Positions 38,117 through 49,290 of a stretch of 64,000 nt of DNA are shown piece by piece. Position numbers and translations under genes: made by a program. The stretch spans positions 14,326,418-14,390,417 of the forward strand of contig OX387605.1 in NCBI GenBank assembly GCA_947568835.1, given 5' to 3'. The stretch's first letter is position 1. The number at the start of each line of letters is the position of its first letter. This DNA is from Protonemura montana. Its lineage: Eukaryota > Arthropoda > Insecta > Plecoptera > Nemouridae. The notes under the pieces are model-generated. The model made no database searches. It was not told where the DNA came from and was given only the letters and a program-made list of their open reading frames with translations.

Positions 38117-41116
38117 ACAAACAACTACAACTCTAGTTAAAAACAGATACGCGCAGATGTATGCCATTGGAGGAGCATTCAAGTGCGTGTACATGAAGGA
38201 TACTGTGTTTCGAAAATACAGGATGAACGAGCCCTTCAAACTGGTGTTAATGAAAAACTCTAAAGGGTTTCTGGAAATGGGAAATCGAAAGTTTTGTTTT
38301 CGATCCCAGATTTGTTCCCAGCCAGAGTCCCCGTCGAATGGAAGTCGCTTTAGGGTTATTCCTTGTCAATTCAACCGTTTTTTTTTTTGGGGGGGAAATT
38401 GACCGTCACCTCTTATAAATCGATCAAACTTGGTACTATGGTTACCACATCATTTCTATTGTTGACATATTTTTGTTTGTTATTGAGTCAAATGGTTCGT
38501 CCGGTAAGGCTCCGAAACGGCGGTACGGCACTGCATTTTGGGGTGCACGCGCCTCTCTATTCTTTCTCAAATTGCGACGCACAATCTTTCTGTGAATTAC
38601 CATTTCCTCTCCTTTGTCCACCCGGAAAGTGCCTTGTTGTTTTAAAAACCACGCCAGTCACTTGTACTGTTCGCCTCTCATTTCTTCAGAAATTTCCACA
38701 AATTGAAAGGTAATATTACAAGTGTTTTAATGAAACAAATAAAATTCGTTAGATTCATATTCATGTAGGATGGTTACGTCCTCTTCAGGTAAGTCTCATT
38801 TTAGTTACACAAAGTCTTTTTGCCGACAATAAACCACAACTATCAACCAATGATTCCACTATTTACTTACAGAAAACAAGAGCTACTCCCCTCCTCCTCT
38901 CCACCAACACAAAAAAGACTATCGTCAAGCGTCCACCCACATTTTTTTTTTAGAAATTATCCACTGCTCAACATAGAATTAATTTCAAAAACGAAAACCG
39001 CTGTCGGAATCTGTTTTACGAAACACCGCCAGTTAGTTTTGTTTCTGCTTCGAATGGCACGATGATCCGAGGTCACTTTGCAAAATCACTCTGTAACATA
39101 TAGGACATGGTATCACCAAAGGGTGGATCGCACCCTTCTGTGACGCCGCCGTACCAAGCTTACACAATTACAAGAGAGTATGCGAGAAATCTCCCTCAAA
39201 GTGCATTCCTCAAGGATGGTATTCTCTGCACGGCGTACTTTCGTGGCTTAGCTGTGGACATTTGCATGGCGTGAACGAGCCGGGAAATTTGTTCTGTATG
39301 AAAACAGCAAATCATTAAGGGAAAGAGCCAGAATTACTCGGAAAATGAAATCGGCAACGGCAACACTATTCGATGTTGAGTAGCTCAAATTCTCATACAC
39401 TTTCCGTCAGAGCATGCAGCTTTAGCATGAGATCAATGTGAGCTGTAAAATATTTGCTTGGACCCCATCAACCCCAGTGTAGCGCATCATGTTTGCGTCT
39501 CGCCTAGCTGCTACTAGCCTGAGGCCGTTTCCGTGAAAGTAAGGAGCTATTTGTTCCAAATCTATTGGAAGTTGGGACATTGTGACGCGATACCCATGCG
39601 CCAGAGGCGCAGCAGACTCGACAACGTGCTTGCGATGTAATGAATTTTGTGAGCTCTGGTCTAATATTCTGATAGAAATAAGAAATTCTGTCATTATATC
39701 TATCAGTCGGTATAAAGTAAGTCTGTCTGTAGATATGTCAGTATAAAACAACGTGTTATGTGTGTACCTAGCATTTCTGTTCGATTACTGGCTTACAAGT
39801 AACGACGTCAATTTTTTTTTTGATACCAAACAATTTTTTTGTAACAGCTTGATCACCGGGTGAACGTATAGTGATGTAAAAAAATACGGATAGTGCTCTA
39901 ACAAAGTGGAAACACTAAGAAAACTTAAATGGTTAAAGCGTCTATAACGAGCATAAATCCTTTAATCTCCACCAATTCGTGTTAAATAACACAAAACAAT
40001 TAACGAGCTCGCAATTTGAAGTCGATACGTAGAAGAATTTACTGAACATGTAACATGCTCTTTGATCAAGGAAGTATCTACACGAACTATCATATTTTAA
40101 CCTTCCAATACTATTCAGTTCTTTGAAAAAATAGTGATGTTAATCATCGCGCTGTTTCTGGAATGTTCTATAATAAAAGCAAAGATCATACCATAGTCTC
40201 TTGCAAGCTGATCCAGAAAATAATGGCAGAGTAAAAACCCGGCGGGAATGCCACTTCCGTCCCTCGCGCCCAATTGTACTCGCGGTAGACGAGGGCAGAG
40301 ATTTCGCTGACCAGCAAGCGAGGGAACACATCTGGGCCAAAGAGTGCAGAGGGTCGATGAGGTTTCAAGAGTTCCGGACGCTAGATCGGCCGAAACCCGA
40401 CGACATGTAATATTGTAATACGCGGTAATGGTTGATTCGACTCGGCACTCTCGTGTCTTGGGCATAGACTATCGGTAAAACTCGCTCTAGCTATATCGGG
40501 CCATCTACTGATGACCACAATCAATGGACTAACACAGAGTAGAGAATGGGACTATCGAGCTTCGATTCTCTATGTGTGTTGCGCTCGTTTAGTGGGGTAT
40601 ACACATTAGAAGCAAAATACGTTTTTTGTTTTGTTTTGTTGTGTTTTTTTATCGATGGAATGCCATGGACGATGGCAGTACGATAAATCGCACGTGTGGG
40701 ATTGTTTCGGATTGGAGGCCGGATCGTTGGGTACAGCGGGAAACTGACCACAGGGAAGTTTGCCGTTCCGCCCTATGACAATTTAACTGAAAGTTCCTAT
40801 AGCACCGATATTGCCAAACATTCAAACGAAGGGCGTGAACACGAAAGAACTGTCGAACAAAATACCAATAATACTATCATAAAATGTGGACGTTCGACGA
40901 CAAATTTGACACGAGTAAAGATTCCATGATGTCTTCGACGGTTCGGGGCAGTGTTGTGAAACATCTGTCTGATTATGAAAAAGGTGATCATAAAATAAAA
41001 AAGATAACGTCCTATGAATTTCAGTCAAAACATGGTGTTAACTTCAAGCGAAGGGCGATAAATAGGTTATATGTGTCCGCAAATAGAGCGAATGTAGAAC
41101 TGATCGGATATTGTAA

Positions 41117-41136
41117 GCGGCGTCGGCGGCGTCGGT
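41117..41136. repeat. GGCGTC-type short repeat
   Basis: Short GCGGCGTCGGCGGCGTCGGT stretch opening a CpG-rich patch that continues to about 41,340. Confidence 0.7.
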
Positions 41137-41421
41137 CTGCTGACGCGTCGCGGCGCTCAAATCGACGCCAGCTGGCGGTCAGGGTCATGCGAGCGTCGTT
41201 ATGAATAATATTGCTGGTCAGCACATGTCTTGGAAGTCGGTCTTAACGTCGTAAACATTCCGTGGGTGCATTTAGACGTCTGCGTTGCAGACTTCATGAA
41301 CGCCGTCGCATGCACGTCCTGGGCGTCGATTGCGGTGTGGCGTCGCCGTTTTATGCAATTACATCACACCAGACACTCTGGCTTGTGCATACTCATGAGA
41401 TAGTTAAAACTGGTTAATTGA

Positions 41422-41661
41422 ATATTTAAATTCTACATCGGATCTTTGCATGTTATTAGAGTGATAAAATTATTAAGTCGAGGTAGCACAGGTCGCACCA
41501 ATTTATTTGATAATAAATATAGAACGACTAAGATCGTCAAACAAATCGGTGGAGCGTGCCCTACCATTTTTAACAAGCAACCAGATAATGTGAAATCAAG
41601 TGACTCACTATCTAAGTTCGAATCAGGCTTGCACAAATTCCTAGTTACATTTTTTTTATAG
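41422..41661 (+). pseudogene. 3' relic of a non-LTR retrotransposon reverse transcriptase
   Basis: The frame open from the preceding stop to TAG at 41,659-41,661 ends in a pattern typical of the extreme C-terminus of LINE ORF2 proteins: FDNKYRTTKIV, then GGACPTIFNKQPDNVKS, then SLSKFESGLHKFLV. In that family the corresponding consensus is an R..TK motif, an IFN.LP..IK motif and an S...FK..L...L end. Only about 80 codons remain. No catalytic palm motif or endonuclease is found upstream, so the copy is 5'-truncated, as LINE insertions usually are. The clade cannot be decided. No clear poly(A) tail or target-site duplication was located. Confidence 0.5.
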
Positions 41662-43848
41662 TGTGAATTTGACTAAAAATAACTATTTGTGTTATTATTA
41701 TACATATTTTATTTTTATTGACCTGTTACTATGTGATCAATTATGGGCGCTATATCCTGTCAACATTGTGTTAAAATTTTTGAAAATTGTTGGGTGAGAA
41801 ATTATGTCAAATCGCTAAATCTGGGCCTAGGGTGTCGTTCAAAAATGATTTCCTCGTGGAACATATCGGAAAGTAATGGGATTGTTTCAAGTTTCAGAAA
41901 TCGATCAAATAAAAGGTACTTTGACTTGACGGGTTCTTATCTCAATGTTGCTTTTCTTGGAATTCCCGCAGTGGCGTAATCGCCAAGCGATTACAAAGGT
42001 TTGGCGAGACGGAGCAGGTGCAGTCCAGAAACCTTGCTGGTTGATCACAGTAAATTGATGCTAGAGAGGGTAGTTTCAACATTAGAACAAAAATGTTAAC
42101 TGATTTGACATTAGCTCTCGAAGCCGAATGCAACGGTGTTTCAAAAAATTTCGAAACTCAATTATTAGCATCAGATGGATTTTTGAGTTAAATGGCTCTG
42201 GTATGAGCGATTCTCGGAAAATTTTTATCGCAAATCGGCTTAGACATTCAGCAGTGTTTTGTTCCAAATCAAATCTCCAGTCGCATAGCCAGACACCCAC
42301 GTGATACACTCCCCTTTTGCCGCGGTGGAAAATGTGTGGAAAGGGAAAATGCACACCGCGTCCCGTATCACTCTCCCGGATGAGTTTAACACTGCCCTCT
42401 ATACAAGTAATGAACTAAATATTCAAAGGTTTGGCGCAATCCTAAAAACTAGGTGTAAGCGTTTTCTAGACTCATAGTTAAGTGAGGAGTTAGTTCAACT
42501 ATCTGGGCAACATCCATTCACGTTTATATATAGGTAGTTAGTCGTTTAACCAGGCTAACGTCTCCTTATAGTGATGAAGTGCAACCAAAAAGAACTGGTT
42601 GGAAATGTGACATATCCATACGATAGGCCACGATTAATTGATTTCCCAATTATTCATTCAGCTAACTTACTGTCAATCTAGAATTAGGTCAGTTGAACGA
42701 CACAGATGCAAACGACCGGTGGCCATACACAGCGAGATTATTTTATAAGAATGAATGAAACAAACCACCGAGGAGCGTCTTAAGTGAGACAAATTCAACA
42801 CTTTTTGCGATTCTAAGTGTTACGGAGCTGGTGTGTACAGACAAAGGTCGGGTTAATTAAACGAGATTGATTGTCTCTCGCTGTGGCTCGCAAATGGTTG
42901 GAGGTGGTCGGGGGTGGTTGGGAGTGGATGCACCAGCGAGGAGAGGTTCAGACATGTCTTACGTCGGACGGAGAGCGATGCACGTCGAGACTGTCTTTGA
43001 GGTAGACAAAGAGAAATGTAGGCCATCAATCTAGACTACGAGGAGAGGACGAGACCCAGGGGTGGTACGCTCCAGTTTGGATTCAATGTACACGGAATTA
43101 TTAATTGGGCTATGACGTTTTATATTAAATTTGGGGAGACGATGAAAGTTTCCGCAGCTGTTTCGTACATGGCGACGGTTTTTGTCGATAAATGATGAGT
43201 TGATTTATAACGAGTGGGAAAGCTTACTTATAAGCCCCTATTTGCGATGGAAGCAACATTTTCAAATGGCACATTGACCAATCGAACTAATCTTTTTGAA
43301 GATTTAACAGCTATTACGTCCGATAAATGGGAAACGATTTGTTTGAGAACTGCATTTTTGAGTGAATTCATGTCAATCAACAATTAATTGCAGGATTGAC
43401 CCACCCATACTTATAAGTTCTATACAAATTTGTTTTTCAATCGCAAGTTCAAGGTTTCAACTCAAATCATAAAAGCAAGGATCCCAGATATGTACACTTT
43501 TATTAGATAATTTACCCTAGATGTATCCTAGATCCTAGATTTATTCAAGTTTCATCCTATAGATATTTTTTATTGTCATAAGGGCTCCTGTAATTTGACA
43601 ATACGTGAGGAATTGAAAAATTTTAGAATTATCAAAATATATTTCGCTCATTTCGCTTGAAAACTAGATTAAGTACCTATAGGTCCTAGCAGTTTTGATT
43701 TGAGCTTTTATCTAGGGCTTGATTCCAAATTAAAGTCTTACAGAGACTCATTGATACTAAAAGAAAGCAGAAAAAAAACAATTAATCGATCTTTGCATGG
43801 ATGCTAATCTTAAATTAATGACAAGCGATTTTCTCCTCTCGTTCCCAG
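41662..43848. other. non-coding stretch upstream of the first DIP-like coding exon
   Basis: No recognisable exon or repeat. Because the coding exon that follows begins at an acceptor-like site, this stretch is probably an intron of the gene's 5' untranslated region. Any upstream leader exon was not found. Confidence 0.45.
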
Positions 43849-43849
43849 A

Positions 43850-43912
43850 ATGCGCTTTGCCCTTGTGATGCCAGCCTCGGCCGCCCACTCACAAAGCACC
43901 AGCGTCGAGTGA
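43850..43912 (+). other. 20-codon upstream open reading frame overlapping the main start
   Basis: ATG at 43,850 opens a 20-codon frame ending in TGA at 43,910-43,912. That stop overlaps the main ATG (43,912-43,914) as TGATG. If translated it should reduce main-frame initiation or feed it by reinitiation. The peptide itself is unremarkable. The arrangement depends on the exon starting at 43,849; if the leader starts elsewhere the upstream ATG may still be included. Confidence 0.5.
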
Positions 43913-44002
43913 TGCGCAGCAGATCGCAGCACAAGCGCAGCGCTGCGCTCTTCGGAGCGTGCTGCGCCATCGTCTTTACCGTTGCACTCCTCGGGGCCGA
44001 CG
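43912..44002 (+). CDS. DIP/lachesin-like Ig protein, exon encoding the signal peptide
   Basis: The exon encodes 30 residues plus the first base of a glycine codon. They start MRSRSQHKRS (basic) followed by the hydrophobic run ALFGACCAIVFTVALLG, a textbook secretory signal peptide. The donor GACG|GTAAGT is strong and in phase 1. It joins in frame to the phase-1 acceptor at 63,087, giving ...LLGADG|QVQVSPPEIEP, the expected distance from signal peptide to the first Ig strand in DIP proteins. In Drosophila, DIPs are GPI-linked or secreted three-Ig proteins that pair with Dpr proteins at synapses. Pairing with the distal exon is inference from phase, strand and the fit of the protein; other first exons could exist. 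Confidence 0.7.
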
Positions 44003-44254
44003 GTAAGTGCTTTTGATTCCCTCTGTCTACGTCAACTTCGTGATATGTTCCTTGTTGAGTGGTGTAGAACTGGACCTAGAGTGGGAAATCAAGCTGCGTA
44101 TTTATATTGAGAAGCGCGTTTTACTGTACTTAATTGCAGGAGAACCTAGATTCTATTGAAAAAATATTATTACTTACAACCGAGTTTTTTTATTTTTTAT
44201 TTTAATTAAAACAGCTAATTTTCCCGGCGTTTCGCAATTTCAGCAGATAGATTT

Positions 44255-44280
44255 CCCCCCCCCCCCCCCCCCCCCCCCCC
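44255..44280. repeat. poly(C) tract, 26 nt
   Basis: Uninterrupted run of 26 C about 250 bp inside the first intron of the DIP-like gene. Confidence 0.95.
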
Positions 44281-44850
44281 ACAACCCGAAACTAGTGCTA
44301 AGGTTAGATAAAGTAGACATGCGTCTAAAAGCCATAATAAACTCAACGCCAATTTCAAACGGCTTGCGTAAGAAGCATAGTTTATACAAAAGCTGGATAA
44401 ACATTAGCTTGTAATAGAAAAGCATTAATGTTTCTAGGAATTCTGGGGGTTGCGGTGAAAAATAATTGTATTTGTACAAACGCTCCACAACGTTCACTCA
44501 ATCTAACTTTGACTCCACCACTGCAACTCACTGATGACTATTTCTTACTTCAAGATTGATGAGTTAGTTGCATCTATCTCAGGGTATATATAAAGCAGGG
44601 TACAAAACCAGTACACCAAACGACTATCCGATTCAATCCAAATGTGACCCATTTACCGTAGAAACTCTTGAGAAGTTTCCACAATTTCCACTGCAAGATT
44701 ACAATTTTAATTAAAATTCTCGGCTGTATTTTGCCAATAATGACATTAAACGGTTCTATAAATACGACTCTTAGAGCGAGATATTAAACAATTGACTGCC
44801 AGTACAGCGAGCGCTCGAGGAGAGGCCGCGATGGTAATTGTTTGGTGGCA

Positions 44851-44918
44851 TCCCGAACTGGTCCCCGACGTCCCGAACTGGTCCCCGACGTCCCAGCGCC
44901 CCCCCCCCCCCCCCCCCC
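44851..44918. repeat. 20-bp tandem duplication followed by poly(C)
   Basis: The 20-bp unit TCCCGAACTGGTCCCCGACG occurs twice in perfect tandem (44,851-44,890), then TCCCAGCG leads into 20 C (44,899-44,918). Confidence 0.95.
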
Positions 44919-45927
44919 TACGCCGGCGATAAAGCTGGACTCCAACCACGGGCCCCATATTGGCCCCAGCCACCAACTAATAACCCGCACGCGGTGACTG
45001 ATATATTGTCAAGTGTAATGGGTTAGAAATCGCAGCGACAAGCAAGAAAATAGCTTTATGATTTAATTAAAAAACGAGTGGATTTTTGGCTCCGTCAAGT
45101 TTTCTGAAAATCTTTACGACGCTTACGTCGACAATTTGATTCGATTTTTATTGCAATATAGCTTTATAATGTAACTTTCTTATTTATACGGGGTGTTATG
45201 ATGTGTTCGTTTTTATATAAAAATATATATATGAAGCTTATATAATATATCTATATATCTTAAGGCGTAGCCAGGCTAAAATGATTTTGTTCAGAAGAAG
45301 TTTTGCTAGATAAGGGGTGAGAGAATCCTACGTTAGATTTGCGAAATTTGTTTCTGGCAGCGTACGCATGACTGATCTTATTTTTTCGTTCCAAGAAGCA
45401 TTTTTACCACGGTGCGGTTTTGTGACACGACTTTTAAAACATTGTTAAACCAAAATCGTACGACTGATCAAGGGAAAAAGTCCTACCACAGATTGGTCCT
45501 ACGTTTAGTCAAAATATTTTTTTTATAATTTTTCACTGTAAAGCTGTTAATTTTCTTTTTCCTTTATGATCCAGATGCAATAGACAAGCTTTGCTGGCGG
45601 CCAAGGTCATGCGATTGGTTGAGTGCAATGAGTCAAGCATTTTTTTCTTAATCCACGATTCATTGATATCGTAAAATATCTCGAGGGTATCTGGAGCCAA
45701 AACGAAGCCAATCACAGGCAGATAATTGACGGTAAATTTTCTTGGCGGAAGTCCAAAGGAAAGAGATTGCTTTCCGTCGGTAGACCCATGAACTGAAATT
45801 GGTATATTCGCAAGGAGAGAAAACTATATTCTTGCCACAGACAACACGACTTTCGAAGTTTCCCTGTGAAGGAAGATATAGTAAAATAGTCTTTACAAAT
45901 CCAAATATACCAGTGCATCATTGCAGT

Positions 45928-46118
45928 GTATTTATGGTGTATAGGTATTGTCAGAGTGCCGGCGTTAATGTTAAACTTTTTGCTAAGCAAACGAGCCGGC
46001 AATAGGTGGTAAGTTTACAAACCTCTAATTAAATAATTACGACTCAATTCATCGACACATTTATATCAATTGTTGTGATAAGCGTCAATACAAATTTACT
46101 GAACTTTCACTATCCTGA
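45928..46118 (-). repeat. unclassified dispersed repeat, copy C (minus)
   Basis: Read on the minus strand this matches 47,378-47,600 over most of its length: an ATTTCAGG start, GTATTGA, GTCGTAATTATTTAATT, AGAGGTTTGT, then GCCGGCTCGTTTGCT and AAAGTTTAACATT, and finally CTGACWATACCTATA. It lacks about 40 bp in the middle that the other copy has. The best-conserved block translates as PARLLSKKFNINAG, close to PARLLSRKFNIDAG in copy A. Confidence 0.65.
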
Positions 46119-46599
46119 AATCCGATAAATCTGCGATAAACAACGAAATTAAATTTCTTTAAAAACAAAATGATTGTGTCTCCACCTGTTAGCATCCTCC
46201 ATTTTTGACGACAAAGACGTCATCTGTCGGCCATTTTTCGTGAAGACAGATGAACATTAGATTTACGGTAATGCTGTAGTAATTTTATTTTTTAATGTAG
46301 TGATGGTAGTAAATCTTTTCGTTTTCAGTAAGAAATTTCTCTGAAGTTGACATTGCCAACCTGTTTCCATACCGTGGTCAATTTAACAGTCTTCTAACTA
46401 AGCTGCAAGCAAAAGCTCGGCCACTAAACGGGAACCCATTTTCCTCAGCAGCACATGGACTGCTATGAAGTCACCGGCAGAATACAGTTACATTTTGATT
46501 ACTACACCATAAAACGTATTGGAAGCGCGAGTGATCGGATAATAAACGCGATTTATTACGAGTTTGCGGTTTTTGCGGGGCGCAAAGATCGCGTTATCG

Positions 46600-46710
46600 A
46601 TCAGAGCGCCGTTACACACAGAGATTCGAACCTGGCAACGGAAAAAAAATGTCACTTCTTCAAAATCTGGTATGCCGGTACGATATCGGATCCAACCACT
46701 TCGGCATCGC
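46600..46710 (-). repeat. tRNA-derived SINE-like fragment
   Basis: On the minus strand, GCCGAAGTGGTTGGA (46,692-46,706) resembles the A box of a serine- or leucine-type tRNA. CCAGGTTCGAATCTC (46,621-46,634) is a good B box about 70 nt downstream. The spacing includes a T-rich insertion, and the T-stem does not pair, so this is not a tRNA gene. It fits the degenerate head of a tRNA-derived SINE. The tail and target duplications were not identified. Confidence 0.45.
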
Positions 46711-46771
46711 ACGAAACTCACGAGGTGGAACCGGAAACTGAAATGCGGTTACGACGACGAAGTAACACACT

Positions 46772-46787
46772 CACACACACACACACA
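46772..46787. repeat. (CA)8 dinucleotide microsatellite
   Basis: Perfect CA run of 16 nt preceded by an imperfect ACACT stretch. Confidence 0.9.
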
Positions 46788-47377
46788 TTCACCGGAAATC
46801 GCAAACGTCGCGCACGCTTTTGTTTACACGGCCATTTAATGTCGCATTTTCCATTCGCTTAGAAAAGAGTCGGAAAAGGCGGTAATATTCCCCAGTTGCA
46901 CGGCAGTATTTTTCTCTTACATCCTCGTCGTCTCGGCAACGGACGTGACTGGGGAGACAGAAGAAAAGTAGCTTTTCATGAGTTTCTTTGGCGAAAGAAA
47001 AACCTGGTCGAAAATATATCCGCCAACAGCAGTTTTCAACTGCTAACTTATAATTGGCATATATGTTTCATATACGATTTATGTACGGCCAGAAAAATAA
47101 CATACTTCTTTTCACAGTATTATGTGATGTAAAATGTGCTTGTAAATTCGTGTCCGTGATGGGGTTCAGTTCCCCCAGGGCACCGAGATAGATCTTGTCC
47201 TCCATTGCATCGTAATGCCACTACCGTAATTTCATAGCGCTAATGTTAAACTGTCTACGCGAAAATGCCGCCAAATGACTACTTCACCGAGAAAAATAGA
47301 GGATGTTACTAGGTGGAGACACCATCGTTTTATGTTTTAAGAAATCTCAATTCGTAGTTTCTAGCAGATTTCTCATA

Positions 47378-47600
47378 TTTCAGGCTGGTTTACGCTCAAT
47401 TAGTTGGTATTGATACTAACCTGAACAATGGATAAACATTTATCGATATTGTAAGTCGTAATTATTTAATTGCAGAGGTTTGTTAAAAAGAACGGCCGCG
47501 TAAGTCATCGGGCCGCACCTACCGTTACCACGTGTTGCCGGCTCGTTTGCTCAGCAGAAAGTTTAACATTGACGCTGGCCCCCTGACTATACCTATAAAC
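47378..47600 (+). repeat. unclassified dispersed repeat, copy A (plus)
   Basis: Fullest copy of a three-member family, the others being at 45,928-46,118 (minus) and 59,583-59,755 (plus). An acceptor-like ATTTAATTGCAG precedes AGGTTTGTTAAAAAGAACGG. Past it, a frame reads LPARLLSRKFNIDAGPLTIP. Against copy C, the six codon differences in the best block are three silent and three conservative, which hints that the block once coded for protein. No known transposon protein was recognised. Confidence 0.65.
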
Positions 47601-49273
47601 TCAATGTGCCATTCAGTGTCCTCGCGAGCGCTCGTATAGCGCTTTTCAGCGGTCCCCGTGCAGTTTCTTTGTTAACTAGCAAAGCAGACAGATGAAAGTA
47701 ATCCGAGGAGAACACGTGTGCAGAAGACACGATACTTTTCCCGCAGTGGCACTCTCATTCAAATTTCCCCGCTAAGTTAGTAAAAGCTTTGCTCGCGCGA
47801 CTCCTACCGGAAGCACAACGCGCGCGCTATGCTAATTTCTAATCTTCTCATCGATAAGGAATCACGTGAATAATCCACAATGACTTTTCCCTGGTCTTTA
47901 TACGTTTTCGAAGAAAAACATATTTTTATCAAGTTGGTTCATTTGCATCGAATATAAATACAGGCTCGCAGATTGAATTAGCGGTTCAGGGCGCGAGCAG
48001 GGAAAGGTTCTCCAAAATGGAATTTGGCAGTTTGCAGCAACATTGACCATGATCTTACGACTATTTATAATGAGACTATTCGAAATATTTATAGGTTGTG
48101 AAACTATGCTAGCATAGGAAAACTTTTTCGATAGTTGAGTAAACAATTCTCTAACACATTTTCATATATCTACCTACACATTTATATTTTTCCGTTAACC
48201 TCAGAAATGTCTACAAGGTAAATACATGATATGTTCAACGAAAGGATTCAGGTAGAAAGTTCTCAGATAGCAACAAGTATTGAGGTAGGTAAAGGATATA
48301 TGTAAAATCTTAGCTAGGTGCATGTACTATATGCACGAAACTCATTGCACTCGACTTTCATTACGAACTTAACGTGTATCACAATGAGAGCACGGGATCA
48401 AGTATTATGCGAGCTAGCGAACGTCTAAGATGCAATATTAAACCGCAAATTGCATACTTAGCGCATGTCTGCCGAGAAAATGAAGCTAAGTTCAAGTGAA
48501 GACCGAGACTAACTAAACCGAAGCTAGTCGAGCGAGGGTCGAAGAGCGTATCAACGGATATTAGCAGCTCACCAAAGCCAGCTATCGATCACGGTGTGTT
48601 TCCATCTCCACTGAGGAGCTGGGAAACATTTTGACGAGATGTAATTAAAATGAGATTAAAACACTTTTCTACTTACAAAATTAGCGCACTCGAGTTGCAT
48701 GTCAATTACCTGGAAATGCAATTACGCTCAGCCCGAGCGGACTACAAACAAGCCATTACTCGGTTTCAGCTCAAAGAAATTGCGCCTAAGCGGATTACCC
48801 TCAAGAAAGTGCCCCTAAGGAAGTGCCCTTTCGTAAGGTTTCATTTCACACTAGTCACTAAAATTAAATTGGGCGTGAGTCAAATTATCGCTAATGATCA
48901 AAAAAAATTTAAAAGTGCTGTCAAAATCAGCTTCAATCGACTGCAGAGCACCTAATTTCAACTGTAAGTAGCACAAGCGGGCAAGAATTCAATTGCACAG
49001 AGTACAGCAACGCTTAAACTAAAGCAGTAACATTACAAGAAAGTCGTGAAGATGAAAACAATTGATACTGGGCTTTCTTATCAAAAGCCCAGAACTTCAT
49101 AAGCCTTGCTTTAATTAACTCTTATTTATTTCCCCCAGTAATGTCAGTCATAAGCTGAAATAGACGTCCCCGAATGTCTTGCCGCTTTATTCGTTTAATT
49201 CGTTAACTTTTACTGCCAGTGCAGACTGCCAGAGGGTGGTTGGGGGTGATGGTGGTGCGGAATGGGGCAGGCC

Positions 49274-49290
49274 GGGGGGGGGGGGGGGGG
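49274..49290. repeat. poly(G) tract, 17 nt
   Basis: Uninterrupted run of 17 G in a G-rich stretch beginning near 49,235. Confidence 0.95.

Larger units (their letters stand above)
30271..41421. other. non-coding stretch with CpG-rich patches
   Basis: No exon is recognised. CpG-rich patches lie at about 33,130-34,110, 37,800-38,120 and 41,110-41,340; they could be promoters or untranslated first exons of the downstream DIP-like gene. A perfect-consensus donor CAG|GTAAGT occurs at 38,786-38,792, but with no supported exon before it. Otherwise only microsatellites and homopolymers are seen. Confidence 0.5.
43849..44002 (+). other. first coding exon of the DIP-like gene (with leader)
   Basis: The exon is bounded by a strong acceptor with a pyrimidine tract (TTTTCTCCTCTCGTTCCCAG, ending 43,848) and a donor GACG|GTAAGT at 44,003. 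It holds 63 nt of leader, including a 20-codon upstream frame, and then the signal-peptide coding part. An acceptor at the 5' side implies at least one more leader exon upstream. Confidence 0.65.

Noticed and set aside
47159..47180. T-arm-like GGGGTTCAGTTCCCCC
   Set aside because: A good T-arm on its own, but no D-arm, anticodon arm or A box upstream.
48650..48955. 101-codon basic open frame in the intron
   Set aside because: No known motif; AT-rich lysine-heavy composition is typical of chance frames.
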